Counted from the stretch's first letter, positions 1-9,589 are shown. The stretch is DNA of 64,000 bases from Mycolicibacterium monacense (GCF_010731575.1 NZ_AP022617.1:1488001-1552000), one strand, 5' to 3'. Made by a program: numbers and translations. The notes: generated by a model from the sequence alone, not told the origin.

Positions 1-1
1 C

Positions 2-640
2 TGGGATTCCTGTGCCGAGATGCGAAACGGCACCACGTATTCGCTGCTCGCCGGGTTCGCGGCGCGGTTGGCCGAACGCACCGGCAGGCACCGCCCCGAC
101 GACGGCGCGGTGTCGTTGTTGATCGCGATCAGTGAGCGCACCCCCGACGACACCCGCGCGAACGCGGTGGCGATCACCAATGCGTGCGTCGATCCCGCCC
201 GGGTGACCGCGGATCTCTCGGAGAGCCGCATCGCGATCCGGCAGGCGATCACGACGCTGCGCGAGGTCCCCGACGAGACGTTCGCCCTGTTGCCGCTGAA
301 CCCGTTCGTGCCCAAACGCGCCGTCAAACGCGCCGCCGACATCATGTTCGGCGACCTACCGGTGTCGTGCTCCAACCTCGGTGAGATCGACCCCGCGGTG
401 GGCCGGGTGGACGGCACCGACGCGGAGTACTTCATGCTGCGCGGCGTCGACCAGAACCTGACCCGCGAGCAGATCGAGCGCGCCGGTGGACAGCTCGTGG
501 TGGCCAGTGTCCGGCTGGGCGACATGATCTCGCTCGGCATCGTGTCCTACGAACCGGGCCGCACCAACACCAAGCGCCGTCTGCGCGACCTCACGACGCT
601 GACGCTGGCCGAGTTCGACCTCTACGGCGAGATCGTCTGA
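2..640 (+). CDS. C-terminal part of a condensation-superfamily acyltransferase-like protein (5' truncated)
   Basis: The frame is open to the left edge of the window, so about 212 C-terminal residues of a longer protein are visible. The segment has features I associate with PapA/condensation-type CoA-dependent acyltransferases: a conserved SNLGEIDPAVGRVDG stretch and a closing segment with GGQLVVASVRLGDMISLGIVSYEPG, but the HHxxxD active site would lie outside the window. Next to a glycosyltransferase, an MmpL and a FAAL it probably acylates a sugar of an envelope glycolipid; this is inference. The gene runs tail-to-tail into the following glycosyltransferase with a 19-base overlap. A family assignment from the C-terminus alone is tentative. 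Confidence 0.5.
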   Translation, partial: WDSCAEMRNGTTYSLLAGFAARLAERTGRHRPDDGAVSLLIAISERTPDDTRANAVAITNACVDPARVTADLSESRIAIRQAITTLREVPDETFALLPLNPFVPKRAVKRAADIMFGDLPVSCSNLGEIDPAVGRVDGTDAEYFMLRGVDQNLTREQIERAGGQLVVASVRLGDMISLGIVSYEPGRTNTKRRLRDLTTLTLAEFDLYGEIV

Positions 641-1887
641 CCATGTCGGCGCTCCTGACGCGCCGCATCTTCGAGAAGGTCGGCCGCGGTACCCACACTC
701 GAGGCCGGTTTCGTCATCGCTGCGGCGACCTCGCGTGCGCGCTCGACGTATCGCGGTCCCAGCACCCTGCTCAGGGCGCGACGCAGCGATTTGCGTGTGG
801 TGGACGAGAACCGTTGGTAATCACCCACACCGAGGTGTTTGACCCGCGAACCCCAGATCGGTTGTTCGGCACCCACCCACAGCACCAGCGTGGGAACACC
901 GGCGCGGACACCGGCCGCCGTCGTACCCGCGCCACCGTGGTGAACCACGGCGCGGCACAACGGGAAGACCGCCGCGTGGTTGACGCTCCGCACGATCTTC
1001 ACGTGCGCAGCGTGCGGCAGTTCGTCGACGTCCCACACTCCCGAGCAGATCAGCGCCCGCTCGCCGAGATCGGCGCACGCCGCTTCTATCATCGCCACCG
1101 CGTCGGCGGGCGACTTCACCGGCATGCTGCCGAATCCGAAGTAGACGGGCGGTGTCCCGGCGGCTGTCCAGGAGACCACATCGTCGTCGGCGTCGGTGTT
1201 CTTCTCGAGGGTGATACCGCCGACCAGGGGCCGCTGCGGACCCCACTCCTCGGCCAGTCCGGGAAAGAAAACCCGGTCGTAGGCCTGGATTTCCAACGCG
1301 CCGTCGTCGAGCATGCGACGCACCGCGCGGGTGCTCGCCGGAGGCAGGCCCAGCTCGCGCCGTTGCTCGTCCTCGGCCTGTTTGAGCACCCGCCAGTGCG
1401 CCCACTCACCGACGGCCCAGACCGGGCCGACCACCGCGGACGGCACGGGTACCGGCAGCGACTTGGTGCTCGGGCGCACCGGGAAGTAGTGCAGCGCGGC
1501 CAGCGGGATAGCGTGCGCCGCAGCCACATTGGCGGCGAGTTCCTGGTACGTCGTACCGGTGAGGATCAGGTCGGCGCCGTCGGCAAGCGCGTCGAGCGAA
1601 CGGCTCATCTCCGCCCATCCCTCGACGACGTACTCGCGCGCTTCGCGCAGCACCGTCATCGGGTTCCGCAGCCGGTACCACTCGCGGAAGATGTCCGCGT
1701 CGAGTTGTTGCTGCGAATCGACGCCGTAGGACACCGGGACACCGAGTCCGCATTCCTCGACGAAGGATATGAGGTTGGGCGGCACGGCAGTCCGCACCTC
1801 GTGCCCGCGCCGGGCGAGTTCGAGCCCGACGGCCGCACAGGGTTCGACATCGCCACGGGTGCCGTGGACGGCCACCACGAATTTCAC
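622..1887 (-). CDS. GT1 family glycosyltransferase (UGT/rhamnosyltransferase type)
   Basis: A 421-residue protein with the GT-B fold signature of mycobacterial GPL/LOS glycosyltransferases. The N-terminus (VVAVHGTRGDVEPCAAVGLE) is the acceptor-domain Rossmann start. The C-terminal nucleotide-sugar site is visible as VVHHGGAGTTAAGVRAGVP followed by PTLVLWVGAEQPIWG. It should transfer a sugar, often a deoxyhexose, to a lipid-linked or trehalose-based acceptor at the inner membrane. The start is GTG at 1887. It is divergent from the MmpL gene, and the shared upstream region holds a 19-bp palindrome. It resembles the glycosyltransferases beside mmpL12 in M. tuberculosis (Rv1524/Rv1526c type). Family is secure, the substrate is not. 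Confidence 0.85.
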   Translation of the reverse strand: MKFVVAVHGTRGDVEPCAAVGLELARRGHEVRTAVPPNLISFVEECGLGVPVSYGVDSQQQLDADIFREWYRLRNPMTVLREAREYVVEGWAEMSRSLDALADGADLILTGTTYQELAANVAAAHAIPLAALHYFPVRPSTKSLPVPVPSAVVGPVWAVGEWAHWRVLKQAEDEQRRELGLPPASTRAVRRMLDDGALEIQAYDRVFFPGLAEEWGPQRPLVGGITLEKNTDADDDVVSWTAAGTPPVYFGFGSMPVKSPADAVAMIEAACADLGERALICSGVWDVDELPHAAHVKIVRSVNHAAVFPLCRAVVHHGGAGTTAAGVRAGVPTLVLWVGAEQPIWGSRVKHLGVGDYQRFSSTTRKSLRRALSRVLGPRYVERAREVAAAMTKPASSVGTAADLLEDAARQERRHGQTISP

Positions 1888-1939
1888 GGGCGCCCGCTTC
1901 GGGGGCCGGCGTGTAACGACCAGAAGAGCACACCCGATT

Positions 1940-1958
1940 ACAACACGGATCGTGTTGT
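1940..1958. promoter_or_regulatory. 19-bp palindrome in the GT/mmpL divergent promoter
   Basis: ACAACACG and CGTGTTGT form perfect 8-bp arms around a GAT spacer. It lies 53 bases before the GT1 start and 91 bases before the mmpL start. The size and symmetry fit a dimeric regulator such as TetR, but no regulator gene sits next to it, so the binding protein is unknown. Confidence 0.5.
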
Positions 1959-2048
1959 GGACTGTTTCCGTGGGTGCTCGGCGCAGAGACCGGCGATGTG
2001 CCCTGAGCGCAACTGCGTCAGGGGTTTTGATCTTGTGAGCCGTGTAGC

Positions 2049-5000
2049 GTGAAAATCATGTTCGATCGCACCAAACTCCGTGGTGCGTTTGCAGACGGGG
2101 GACTCCCGCAGCTCGGGCGGTTCATCGTCCGTCATCCCGTCCTCATCATCGTCGCGTGGGTCGCGGCGGCCGCGGTGCTGTTCCTGCTGATCCCGCCGCT
2201 GGCCGTGGTGTCGCAGAAGAACCCGCCGGAGTTCCTGCCCAAAGACGCGCCGGTCATGGTCGACAGCAAGAAGATGAGCGATGCCTTCAAGGGGGCCGAG
2301 GAGACCAACACCAGCAACCTCAACGTCGTCATCCTCAGCAACCCGAACGGGTTGTCTCCCGACGACGAGCAGACGTACGAGGAGCTCGTCGAACGTCTGA
2401 AGGCCGACGAAGAGCACGTCATCTCCACACAGGACTTCGTGACGACTCCCCAACTCCGGGAGGTGATGACCAGCAAGGACGGCAAGGCCTGGAATCTTCC
2501 GGTGAGTCTCGTCGGCAGCATGGGCACTCCGAAGGGGCAGGCCGCGTACCGCGCCGCCGGCAAGATCGTCAAGGAGACGACTGCCGACACCACTCTGCAG
2601 GCCAACATGGTGGGCGCCGCGGCGACCCTCGAGGACATCAACGCCATCGGTGCGCGCGACCAGCGGGTCATCGAGATCGCCACGGTGGGAACCATCTTGA
2701 CCATCCTGCTGGTGGTCTACCGCAGCATCATCGGGATGCTGATCCCGTTGCTGACCATCGGTCTGGCGCTGGGCGTGGCCAACCAGGCGGTGGCCGGACT
2801 CGGCGAACTCGGACTCGGGCTGGGCCCGCAGACCATCGTGCTGATGACCGGCATGTTGATGGGTGCGGGCACCGACTTCTCGATCTTCTTCTTCAGTCGC
2901 TATCACGAACTCGTCCGGGAGGGAATGGAGTCCGACGACGCGATGATCGGCGCGCTGGTCACCATCGGCAAGGTCGTGGCCGGGTCCGCGGCCACGACCG
3001 CGATCGCGTTCCTCGGCCTGGCATTCACCACCCTCGGGGTGTTCGCCACCGTCGGCCCCGCCCTGTCGGTGACCATCGCGATCGGCTTCCTGGCGTCGAT
3101 CACGCTGCTGCCGTCACTGATCGTGCTCGCGGGGCGGCGGGGCTGGGTCAACCCGCGCAAAGACCTCACCGGGCGGTTCTGGCGCCGCTCCGGGATCCAC
3201 ATCGTGCGCAGGCCGGTCGTCCATCTGGTCGGCAGCCTCACCGTGCTCATCGCGCTCGCGGCGTGTGCCGGGTTCATCAAGTTCAACTACGACGACCGCA
3301 AGGCGCTGCCGGCCGATTCCGAGAGCAACCGCGCCTATCAGGCGATGGACGATCACTTTCCGATCAGCACCACGATGCAGCAGTTCGTGGTGATTCACGC
3401 CCCCGATCAGGATCTGCGCTCTCCGCGGTCACTTGCCGTCATGGAGCAGATGGCGCAGCGCATCGCCGCGCTGCCCGACATCGACATGGTGCGCGGGATC
3501 ACCCGGCCGACGGGGGAGATGCTCGAACAGGCCAAGGCCACCTACCAGGCCGGTGAGGTGGGCGGCAAACTCGACGAGGCGTCGACCCTGATCGAGGACA
3601 ACGACGCCAACCTCAACCGGCTCAGCGGTGGCGCCCACCAGCTCGCCGACGTGCTCGACGAGATCCGCGACGGGGTCGTCGGTGCGGTCGGCAGTGTGCG
3701 CGGGCTGGCGGGGGCGCTGGACGACATGTCGCGTAAGTACGGCGGCGCCAAGACCCTCGACGAGATCGACCGCACGGCGCGGCTGGTCACCAACATGCGT
3801 GACCTCGGCAATGCGATCGGTGTCGACGTCAACCGGATGACCGACATCTACGCGTGGGCCGATCCGGTGCTGCGGTCCCTGGACACCAGCCCGACGTGCG
3901 ATGCCGATCCCGAATGCGTCCAGTCGCGCGAGGACATGCGCCGCATCGTCAGCACCCGTGAGAGTCCATACCTGAACAGCATCTCCGATCTGGGCAGCCA
4001 GTTGCAGAACACCGAGGGCTACCAGACCCTCGACGAGACCATCCAAGGGCTGAGCAAGAGTCTGAAGACCGCGACGGCGGCGGCCCGGGAACTCGGCCTC
4101 GACGAGCCGAACGGTGTGCAGAACAAGATCCGGGAGGTCACCCAGGGGGCGAATACGCTGGCCGATTCGAGCCGCCAACTCGCCGAGGGTGTTCAGCTGC
4201 TGGTGGATCAGACCAAGAACATCGGTGGCGGTCTGGACCAGGCGTCGGATTTCCTGCTGGCGATGAAACGCGATGCCTCCGAGCCAAGTCAGGCCGGTTT
4301 CTACATCCCGCCACAGATCCTGACTCAGCCGGAGTTCAAGAAGGCGGCCAACCTGTTCGTCTCGAAGGACGGACACACCGCGCGCTATCTCGTGCAGACC
4401 GCGCTGGATCCATTCGGAACCGAGGCGATGGACCAGGTCGATGACATCGTCGGCGCCGCCGAGGGGGCGAGGCCCGACACCACGCTGGCGAACGCGGACA
4501 TCTCGATGGTGGGTTTCTCGCCGGTGCAGAGCAACCTGCGGGAGTACTACAACGGCGACATCCGGTTCATCATCGGCTTCACGCTGCTGGTGGTGTTCCT
4601 GGTCCTCTGCCTGCTTCTGCGCGCAGTGGTCGCGCCGATCTATCTGGTGGCGTCCGTCGTACTGTCCTATGTGTCCGCGATCGGCATCGGGGTGCTGTTC
4701 TTCCAGTTCATCCTCGGACAGGAACTTGCCTGGACCGTCCCGGGTATGGCGTTCTTGGTGCTGGTGGCCGTCGGCGCCGACTACAACCTGTTGCTGATCG
4801 CCCGAATACGCGAGGAGTCCCGTGACGGGATTCGCACCGGCATCATCCGCACCGTCGGTGCCACGGGCGGCGTGATCACCTCCGCCGGGCTGATTTTCGC
4901 GGCGTCCATGCTGTCGCTGACGGTCAGCAGCATCGGTACCGTCATCCAGCTCGGGTTCGTCATCGGCGTCGGTCTGCTGCTCGACACGTTCATCGTGCGC

Positions 5001-5246
5001 ACCATCACGGTGCCCGCCGCCGCGGTGCTGATCGGCAACGCGAACTGGTGGCCGACGAAACCGAAGTACGAGAAGCGGGTGCCACGTGCCGATGTGGCCG
5101 ACGCGGTCACCGCCCCGCTGCTGCCGCGCAGTCCGCGGGCACGGGTGAGGCAGCGTCTCGCCGAAATCACCCAGGAGTACCGCGCGCTGCGGGAGGATCG
5201 CCCGCCGGAGCAGGTGCCAGAGGCGACAGCTCGCACCGATGTCTAA
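2049..5246 (+). CDS. MmpL family RND lipid exporter
   Basis: A 1065-residue polytopic protein with the MmpL layout: a transmembrane helix near residues 30-50, a periplasmic domain, a helix bundle at about 205-370, a second long periplasmic domain (about 400-850) rich in predicted coiled-coil sequence between roughly 500 and 760, and a second helix bundle up to about 1000. The proton-relay positions are D276-F277 in the first bundle (GTDFSIF) and D911-Y912 in the second (GADYNLL); the first has Phe where MmpL proteins usually have Tyr. The long second loop is typical of exporters of trehalose-based lipids (MmpL10/MmpL12 class). GTG 2049 is used here; ATG 2058 is an alternative, and neither has a clear Shine-Dalgarno sequence. 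Its likely cargo is the glycolipid made by the neighbouring genes. Confidence 0.93.
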   Translation: MKIMFDRTKLRGAFADGGLPQLGRFIVRHPVLIIVAWVAAAAVLFLLIPPLAVVSQKNPPEFLPKDAPVMVDSKKMSDAFKGAEETNTSNLNVVILSNPNGLSPDDEQTYEELVERLKADEEHVISTQDFVTTPQLREVMTSKDGKAWNLPVSLVGSMGTPKGQAAYRAAGKIVKETTADTTLQANMVGAAATLEDINAIGARDQRVIEIATVGTILTILLVVYRSIIGMLIPLLTIGLALGVANQAVAGLGELGLGLGPQTIVLMTGMLMGAGTDFSIFFFSRYHELVREGMESDDAMIGALVTIGKVVAGSAATTAIAFLGLAFTTLGVFATVGPALSVTIAIGFLASITLLPSLIVLAGRRGWVNPRKDLTGRFWRRSGIHIVRRPVVHLVGSLTVLIALAACAGFIKFNYDDRKALPADSESNRAYQAMDDHFPISTTMQQFVVIHAPDQDLRSPRSLAVMEQMAQRIAALPDIDMVRGITRPTGEMLEQAKATYQAGEVGGKLDEASTLIEDNDANLNRLSGGAHQLADVLDEIRDGVVGAVGSVRGLAGALDDMSRKYGGAKTLDEIDRTARLVTNMRDLGNAIGVDVNRMTDIYAWADPVLRSLDTSPTCDADPECVQSREDMRRIVSTRESPYLNSISDLGSQLQNTEGYQTLDETIQGLSKSLKTATAAARELGLDEPNGVQNKIREVTQGANTLADSSRQLAEGVQLLVDQTKNIGGGLDQASDFLLAMKRDASEPSQAGFYIPPQILTQPEFKKAANLFVSKDGHTARYLVQTALDPFGTEAMDQVDDIVGAAEGARPDTTLANADISMVGFSPVQSNLREYYNGDIRFIIGFTLLVVFLVLCLLLRAVVAPIYLVASVVLSYVSAIGIGVLFFQFILGQELAWTVPGMAFLVLVAVGADYNLLLIARIREESRDGIRTGIIRTVGATGGVITSAGLIFAASMLSLTVSSIGTVIQLGFVIGVGLLLDTFIVRTITVPAAAVLIGNANWWPTKPKYEKRVPRADVADAVTAPLLPRSPRARVRQRLAEITQEYRALREDRPPEQVPEATARTDV

Positions 5247-5338
5247 CATCTTGTTTCCAGGGGGAACGCGTTGACAGGACGCATCGCCGCCGCGCGCAGG
5301 ACTTCTGAGAATCTATTCGAGTGGGGGAGGGCCATCTC

Positions 5339-6661
5339 ATGAGGCTGAGCGTTATCGGGACCGGATACCTCGGCGCGGTCCATGCGGCATGTATGGCCCG
5401 CCTCGGGCACGACGTCGTCGCATTCGATACCGACGCGTCGAAGATCGCCAAGCTCTCCGCTGGGGCGTCCCCACTGTTCGAACCCGGACTCGACGAACTA
5501 CTCACCGCTGAAATGGCCTCGGGGCGCCTGCGATTCACGCAATCGCCTGACGAGGCGGTGTCCGGGGCGTCCGTGCACTTCGTGTGTGTCGGCACTCCGC
5601 AACTGTCGGATTCGGATGCCGCCGACGTCAGTTTCGTCAACAGCGCGGTCGACATGATCGCGACACACGCCGACGGCGAAGGTCTCATCGTCGGGAAGTC
5701 GACCGTGCCGGTAGGGACGGCCCAGCGGCTCGACTCCGAACTGGCCGCCAGGTCGCTGCCACACCGCATGGAGGTGGCGTGGAACCCCGAATTCCTGCGT
5801 GAGGGTAAGGCGATCGAGGACACCCTGCAGCCCGACCGATTGGTGTTCGGAGTGACCTCCGAGTCCGCCGAGAAGACGCTGCGCGAGGTGTACGCCGAAC
5901 TCCTCGACGCAGGTACGCCCTACCTCACCACGGACCTCGCGACCGCCGAGATGGTCAAGGTGGCCGCGAATTCCTTTCTCGCAACCAAGATCTCGTTTAT
6001 CAATGCCATGGCCGAGGTGTGCGAAGCCGTCGATGCCGATGTGGTGACACTCAGCGAGGCGCTGGGATACGACAGCCGGATCGGGCGCAGATTCCTCAAC
6101 GCCGGGCTCGGCTTCGGCGGTGGTTGTCTTCCGAAGGACATCCGCGCGTTCAGTGCCAGAGCCGGTGAGGTCGGCGCCTCCGCGGCGCTGACATTCCTGC
6201 ACGAGGTCGACAAGATCAACATCCGCCGACGGGAGAAGGCGGTGTCGGTGGCGGGAGCGCTGCTCGGCGGGGACTTCCTCGGCAAGAACATCGCCGTGCT
6301 GGGGGCGGCGTTCAAACCCGACAGCGACGACGTGCGGGACTCGCCGGCCCTCAACGTCGCGGCCGCCATGCACCTCAAGGGCTCCTACGTCCGCGTGCAC
6401 GACCCGAAGGCGATCGCCAACGCCAGAGCCAGGTTCCCCACGCTCACCTACTGTGAAAGCGTTCAGGAGGCGTGCCAGAACGTCGATCTGATCGTGCTGG
6501 CCACCGAATGGGATGAATACCGCAATTTGGACCCGGTCGCGCTCCGCTCGACCGTTCGGACACAGAGCCTGCTGGACACCCGCAACGCGCTCGATGCCGA
6601 ACTCTGGTCGGGCGCCGGTTGGCGGGTATACGGCCTGGGCCGAGGTCAGCTGAATGTCTGA
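5339..6661 (+). CDS. ugd: UDP-glucose 6-dehydrogenase family protein
   Basis: A 440-residue NAD-dependent nucleotide-sugar dehydrogenase that should oxidise UDP-glucose to UDP-glucuronate in the cytosol. The N-terminal Rossmann motif is VIGTGYLG. The catalytic Cys263 is in GLGFGGGCLPKDIRAF, matching the family pattern GFGGxCxPKD. The C-terminal UDP-binding domain contains GAAFKPDSDDVRDSP. The start was placed at ATG 5339 because GGGGGAGG lies about 8 bases upstream; an upstream in-frame GTG is not needed. It is the first of four plus-strand sugar genes. A UDP-hexuronate or its derivative may therefore be a component of the envelope glycan. A GDP-mannose dehydrogenase is a less likely alternative. 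Confidence 0.88.
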   Translation: MRLSVIGTGYLGAVHAACMARLGHDVVAFDTDASKIAKLSAGASPLFEPGLDELLTAEMASGRLRFTQSPDEAVSGASVHFVCVGTPQLSDSDAADVSFVNSAVDMIATHADGEGLIVGKSTVPVGTAQRLDSELAARSLPHRMEVAWNPEFLREGKAIEDTLQPDRLVFGVTSESAEKTLREVYAELLDAGTPYLTTDLATAEMVKVAANSFLATKISFINAMAEVCEAVDADVVTLSEALGYDSRIGRRFLNAGLGFGGGCLPKDIRAFSARAGEVGASAALTFLHEVDKINIRRREKAVSVAGALLGGDFLGKNIAVLGAAFKPDSDDVRDSPALNVAAAMHLKGSYVRVHDPKAIANARARFPTLTYCESVQEACQNVDLIVLATEWDEYRNLDPVALRSTVRTQSLLDTRNALDAELWSGAGWRVYGLGRGQLNV

Positions 6662-6756
6662 CGGGGCACTCGGCAGGCACGAAGTCGTCACGGTCCGGCT
6701 GGTTTGACGCCCTGCCGGCCGGTGGGGCGCTTGCGCACGAGTTGACGGGGGGGATC

Positions 6757-7719
6757 TTGACCGATTTCGTCGAGCGGATTCGCGACCGGCTGATGAACGA
6801 CCTGAGGCGCGTCTTCGCCGGGGTGCCCGAGTGGGATCTGGTTGACTTCCCGCATCATTTCAACTGCGGCGACTCCGCGATCTGGCTCGGTGAGGTCAAG
6901 ATCGCCGAGGAGCTCGGTATCAGGGTGGCCTCGGCAACGTCATCACAGATGTACCGACGCGACAAGCTGAGGGCGAACGGGCCCGTCGTCATCCATGGTG
7001 GAGGCAATCTCGGCGGCCTTTATCCGCAACACGACGACCTGAGAATCCGTATTCTGACCGACTTTTCCACGAGGCCGATCGTGCAGCTTCCTCAGTCGAT
7101 CGAAGTGACGAACGCGGCCGGTCTCGAAAGGTTGAAGCGGGCGATCGGGTCGCACCGTGATTTCACGCTCCTTGTGCGCGACCGTCGGTCACTTGACATC
7201 GCTCGCCGAGAATTCGATTGCCGCATCGAACTAGTGCCCGACGCAGCCTTCGCGCTGGGGAACCTCGAACGTCGACCGGCTGTCGAAGAGGCCGTGGTGC
7301 AGGCACGCCGAGACAAAGAAGCCTCCGGCGAACAGATCTCAGGGCACCCGACCGTCGACTGGAACACGGCAAGCATTCTCAGTCTTCGCAACCTCGGGAG
7401 AAGCGCTGTCACCGCGGCCGGCAAGCTGCCGGTCCCTGCACTCACGTCGACGCTGGCGGACAGCTTCGCGCGACAGAATCTTCGGTGGGCGATCCGCACC
7501 TTGTCGAGGGGGCATGTCCTGGTCACCGACCGACTACACGGCCACGTCATCGCCACGCTGTGTGGAATCGAGCACATCGTGGTGAGCGATCGATACGGCA
7601 AGGTCCGTGCGCTCTGGGAAACGTGGACTCAGGACGCGCCCATGGCGACCTTCGCCCCTACGTGGAGCGCCGCGGAAACCGCCTTGGCGGAACGCATCAG
7701 CCGCCGATACGCATCGTGA
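6757..7719 (+). CDS. Polysaccharide pyruvyl transferase family protein
   Basis: About 320 residues with the pyruvyl-transferase family pattern (CsaB/WcaK type): an N-terminal FNCGDSAIWLGE segment, VVIHGGGNLGGLYPQ, and the C-terminal LVTDRLHGHVIATLCGIEH block, which is the most diagnostic motif. These enzymes transfer pyruvate from phosphoenolpyruvate to a sugar to form a ketal. The frame is open further upstream, to 6619 inside ugd, but residues before about 6750 look non-conserved. TTG 6757 directly after a run of seven G (6747-6753) is my preferred start, and ATG 6793 is possible. Pyruvylated glucose is known in M. smegmatis lipooligosaccharide, which fits this neighbourhood. Confidence 0.85.
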   Translation: MTDFVERIRDRLMNDLRRVFAGVPEWDLVDFPHHFNCGDSAIWLGEVKIAEELGIRVASATSSQMYRRDKLRANGPVVIHGGGNLGGLYPQHDDLRIRILTDFSTRPIVQLPQSIEVTNAAGLERLKRAIGSHRDFTLLVRDRRSLDIARREFDCRIELVPDAAFALGNLERRPAVEEAVVQARRDKEASGEQISGHPTVDWNTASILSLRNLGRSAVTAAGKLPVPALTSTLADSFARQNLRWAIRTLSRGHVLVTDRLHGHVIATLCGIEHIVVSDRYGKVRALWETWTQDAPMATFAPTWSAAETALAERISRRYAS

Positions 7720-7766
7720 GTCCGAGCACCGTGAGCCTTCGGAATCATCGATTATCCTCACAGCCC

Positions 7767-8624
7767 ATGGGGGATTCGGTCGACATCAGCGTGGTGATCC
7801 CGGTGCGTAACGGCGGCCCGTTCGTGAGCCACCAGATCGAGGCGTTGCTCGCGCAGGAATCGAACGCGACGTTCGAGGTCGTCGTCGCGGACAACGGATC
7901 GACAGACGAGACGGCGCAAATCGCCCGAAGCCTGGCTGAGCGGGATCCGAGGGTGCGTGTTGTGGACGCATCCCGCGGCATAGGCGTCAACGTGGCCCGT
8001 AACGTGGGCGCCCAAGCCGCGAGGGGCCGGGTCATCCTGTTGACAGACGCTGACGACGTCGTGCATCCGGGATGGGTCGACGCCTACTGGCGGGCGTTCC
8101 AGAGCGGCGCTCACACGGCCGGTGGCTCCCTGCATCGCATCCTGCAGGACGGCACGGTGCTGGCCAGGGAATCCAAGCTGTACTCATCGCTGATGACCGG
8201 AAGTGCCTTCGCGAACGGCACGAACTGCGGGTTCACCCGGGCGGCCTTCGATGCGGTCGGCGGCTTCGACGAAACCCTCATGGGCGGCGCCGACGAGATC
8301 GACTTCTTCGCCCGCACTTCCCGCAACGGGTATCGGATGACGCTGGTGCCGGATGCGGTCGTCGACAAGCTTCAGCACACCGACCTGTCGGACGCCTTCC
8401 ACCAGCATTTCAACTTCGGCCGCGGCGAAATTCTGCTGGCCACCAGATTCAAGCCGTCGATGGTGTCTCTCCCCATGGCAGCTGTTGCCGCCATGCATGC
8501 CCTACTGTGGTTCTCCGCGTGGGCCACGGTGGGCCGCCTGCGGCGATGGCGACGTCCGACGGCGATGCGGATGGCCTTCGCGCTGGGCATGCTCGTCGAA
8601 GAGGCGAAGATCCTGTCGCGTTGA
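7767..8624 (+). CDS. GT2 family glycosyltransferase
   Basis: A 285-residue GT-A fold enzyme. The nucleotide-binding start is ISVVIPVRNGG, followed by VVVADNGSTDETAQIA; the metal/DxD region is RGRVILLTDADD, and a GGFDETLMGGADEIDF motif marks the acceptor/catalytic region. A hydrophobic segment near residues 230-250 suggests membrane association. The start is ATG 7767, where the GT2 domain begins; the open frame runs back to 7218 inside the pyruvyl transferase but that stretch has no glycosyltransferase character. The gene is followed 32 bases later by a second GT2 gene, so the two probably act consecutively on one glycan. Confidence 0.88.
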   Translation: MGDSVDISVVIPVRNGGPFVSHQIEALLAQESNATFEVVVADNGSTDETAQIARSLAERDPRVRVVDASRGIGVNVARNVGAQAARGRVILLTDADDVVHPGWVDAYWRAFQSGAHTAGGSLHRILQDGTVLARESKLYSSLMTGSAFANGTNCGFTRAAFDAVGGFDETLMGGADEIDFFARTSRNGYRMTLVPDAVVDKLQHTDLSDAFHQHFNFGRGEILLATRFKPSMVSLPMAAVAAMHALLWFSAWATVGRLRRWRRPTAMRMAFALGMLVEEAKILSR

Positions 8625-8656
8625 GCCCTGCAATGGCTTCTCAAGGAGGTTGATCG

Positions 8657-9589
8657 ATGCCCGAGCCGACGATCGAGGTCATCATCCCGGTCCGCGATAT
8701 GGCCGAGCACCTGCCGAAGTTACTCCGACCGCTGTACGACCAGATGTCAGATGGCGATCGGGTCACCGTGGTCGACGACGCTTCTCGCGACGACACCGAA
8801 GCGGTGGCGCGCTCGCTGGGGGCCGGTGTCGTGGCGTTGAAAGACAGCCGCGGCCCCTACTATGCGCGCCAGGTCGCGGCGAGCAGATCAACCGCTGACG
8901 TCCTGCTGTTCACCGACGCACGGTGCCGGCCTCTTCCTGGTCTACTCGAGGCGCATCGCGACCTCCAGGAGAGGCCCGGAGTTGCGTTGTCGTGCACCAA
9001 CGTTCGCACGTTGTCTGGGCCCAGACTCGCGGCGCGACTGGCGGCCAGCATGCAGCCGTTCATGCTTCCGCGCGGCGGCGGGGCGATGAAGGCGACCATC
9101 GGCATGGTGCCGCCGCGGCCCGACTACTATCCGACCGCCAATCTGGGTATCGACAGGATCGCCTTCGCCAAGGTGGGCGGGTTCCGATCGATGCGCGGCG
9201 GCGGCGACACCGACATCTGCTGGCGCATCCAGGAGCAGTCACTCGGCACGATCGCCACCGACACCCGCGTCCTGATGGAGTGGGAGCCGCGGACCTCGAT
9301 GCGAGACCTCGCAAGTCAATGGAAGCGATACGGGCACAGCAACGCCTACATGCGCTGGGTGCACCGCAACGACGACGTCAGCAAGGGCGACGACTCGCCA
9401 CGACGACATTCGCCGATGGAGGCCTGGGCGACGCTGCGAGCCGAACTGCGACGACCGCCGGCCGAACTGGCAGCCACGGCACTCGTCGGTTTGGCCTTCC
9501 AGTACGGCTACTTCTCGGCGAAGTTCAAGAGTTCGCAGTTCGAGATGCCGGCGTACTTCGATGTGGCGCCGAATCTCGACTCCGCCTGA
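8657..9589 (+). CDS. GT2 family glycosyltransferase
   Basis: A 310-residue GT2 enzyme with IEVIIPVRDMAEHLPKL at the N-terminus, VTVVDDASRDDTEAVA for nucleotide binding, LLFTDARCRP as the DxD-like region (DAR) and GGFRSMRGGGDTDICWRI as the catalytic-side motif. ATG 8657 is preceded by AAGGAGGT at 8643-8650, one of the best ribosome-binding sites in this cluster. It ends this plus-strand sugar gene run; 36 bases separate it from the convergent HTTM gene. The donor and acceptor are unknown. Confidence 0.88.
   Translation: MPEPTIEVIIPVRDMAEHLPKLLRPLYDQMSDGDRVTVVDDASRDDTEAVARSLGAGVVALKDSRGPYYARQVAASRSTADVLLFTDARCRPLPGLLEAHRDLQERPGVALSCTNVRTLSGPRLAARLAASMQPFMLPRGGGAMKATIGMVPPRPDYYPTANLGIDRIAFAKVGGFRSMRGGGDTDICWRIQEQSLGTIATDTRVLMEWEPRTSMRDLASQWKRYGHSNAYMRWVHRNDDVSKGDDSPRRHSPMEAWATLRAELRRPPAELAATALVGLAFQYGYFSAKFKSSQFEMPAYFDVAPNLDSA

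Noticed and set aside
3429..5249. Long minus-strand open frame opposite mmpL, and similar ones opposite ileS, treY and dnaE1
   Set aside because: These are typical high-GC antisense shadows with Arg/His/Gly-rich products; the plus-strand genes have full family motifs.
5271..5276. TTGACA before ugd as a promoter
   Set aside because: The expected -10 position is CG-only; transcription may come from mmpL or an extracytoplasmic sigma promoter, so no call is made.
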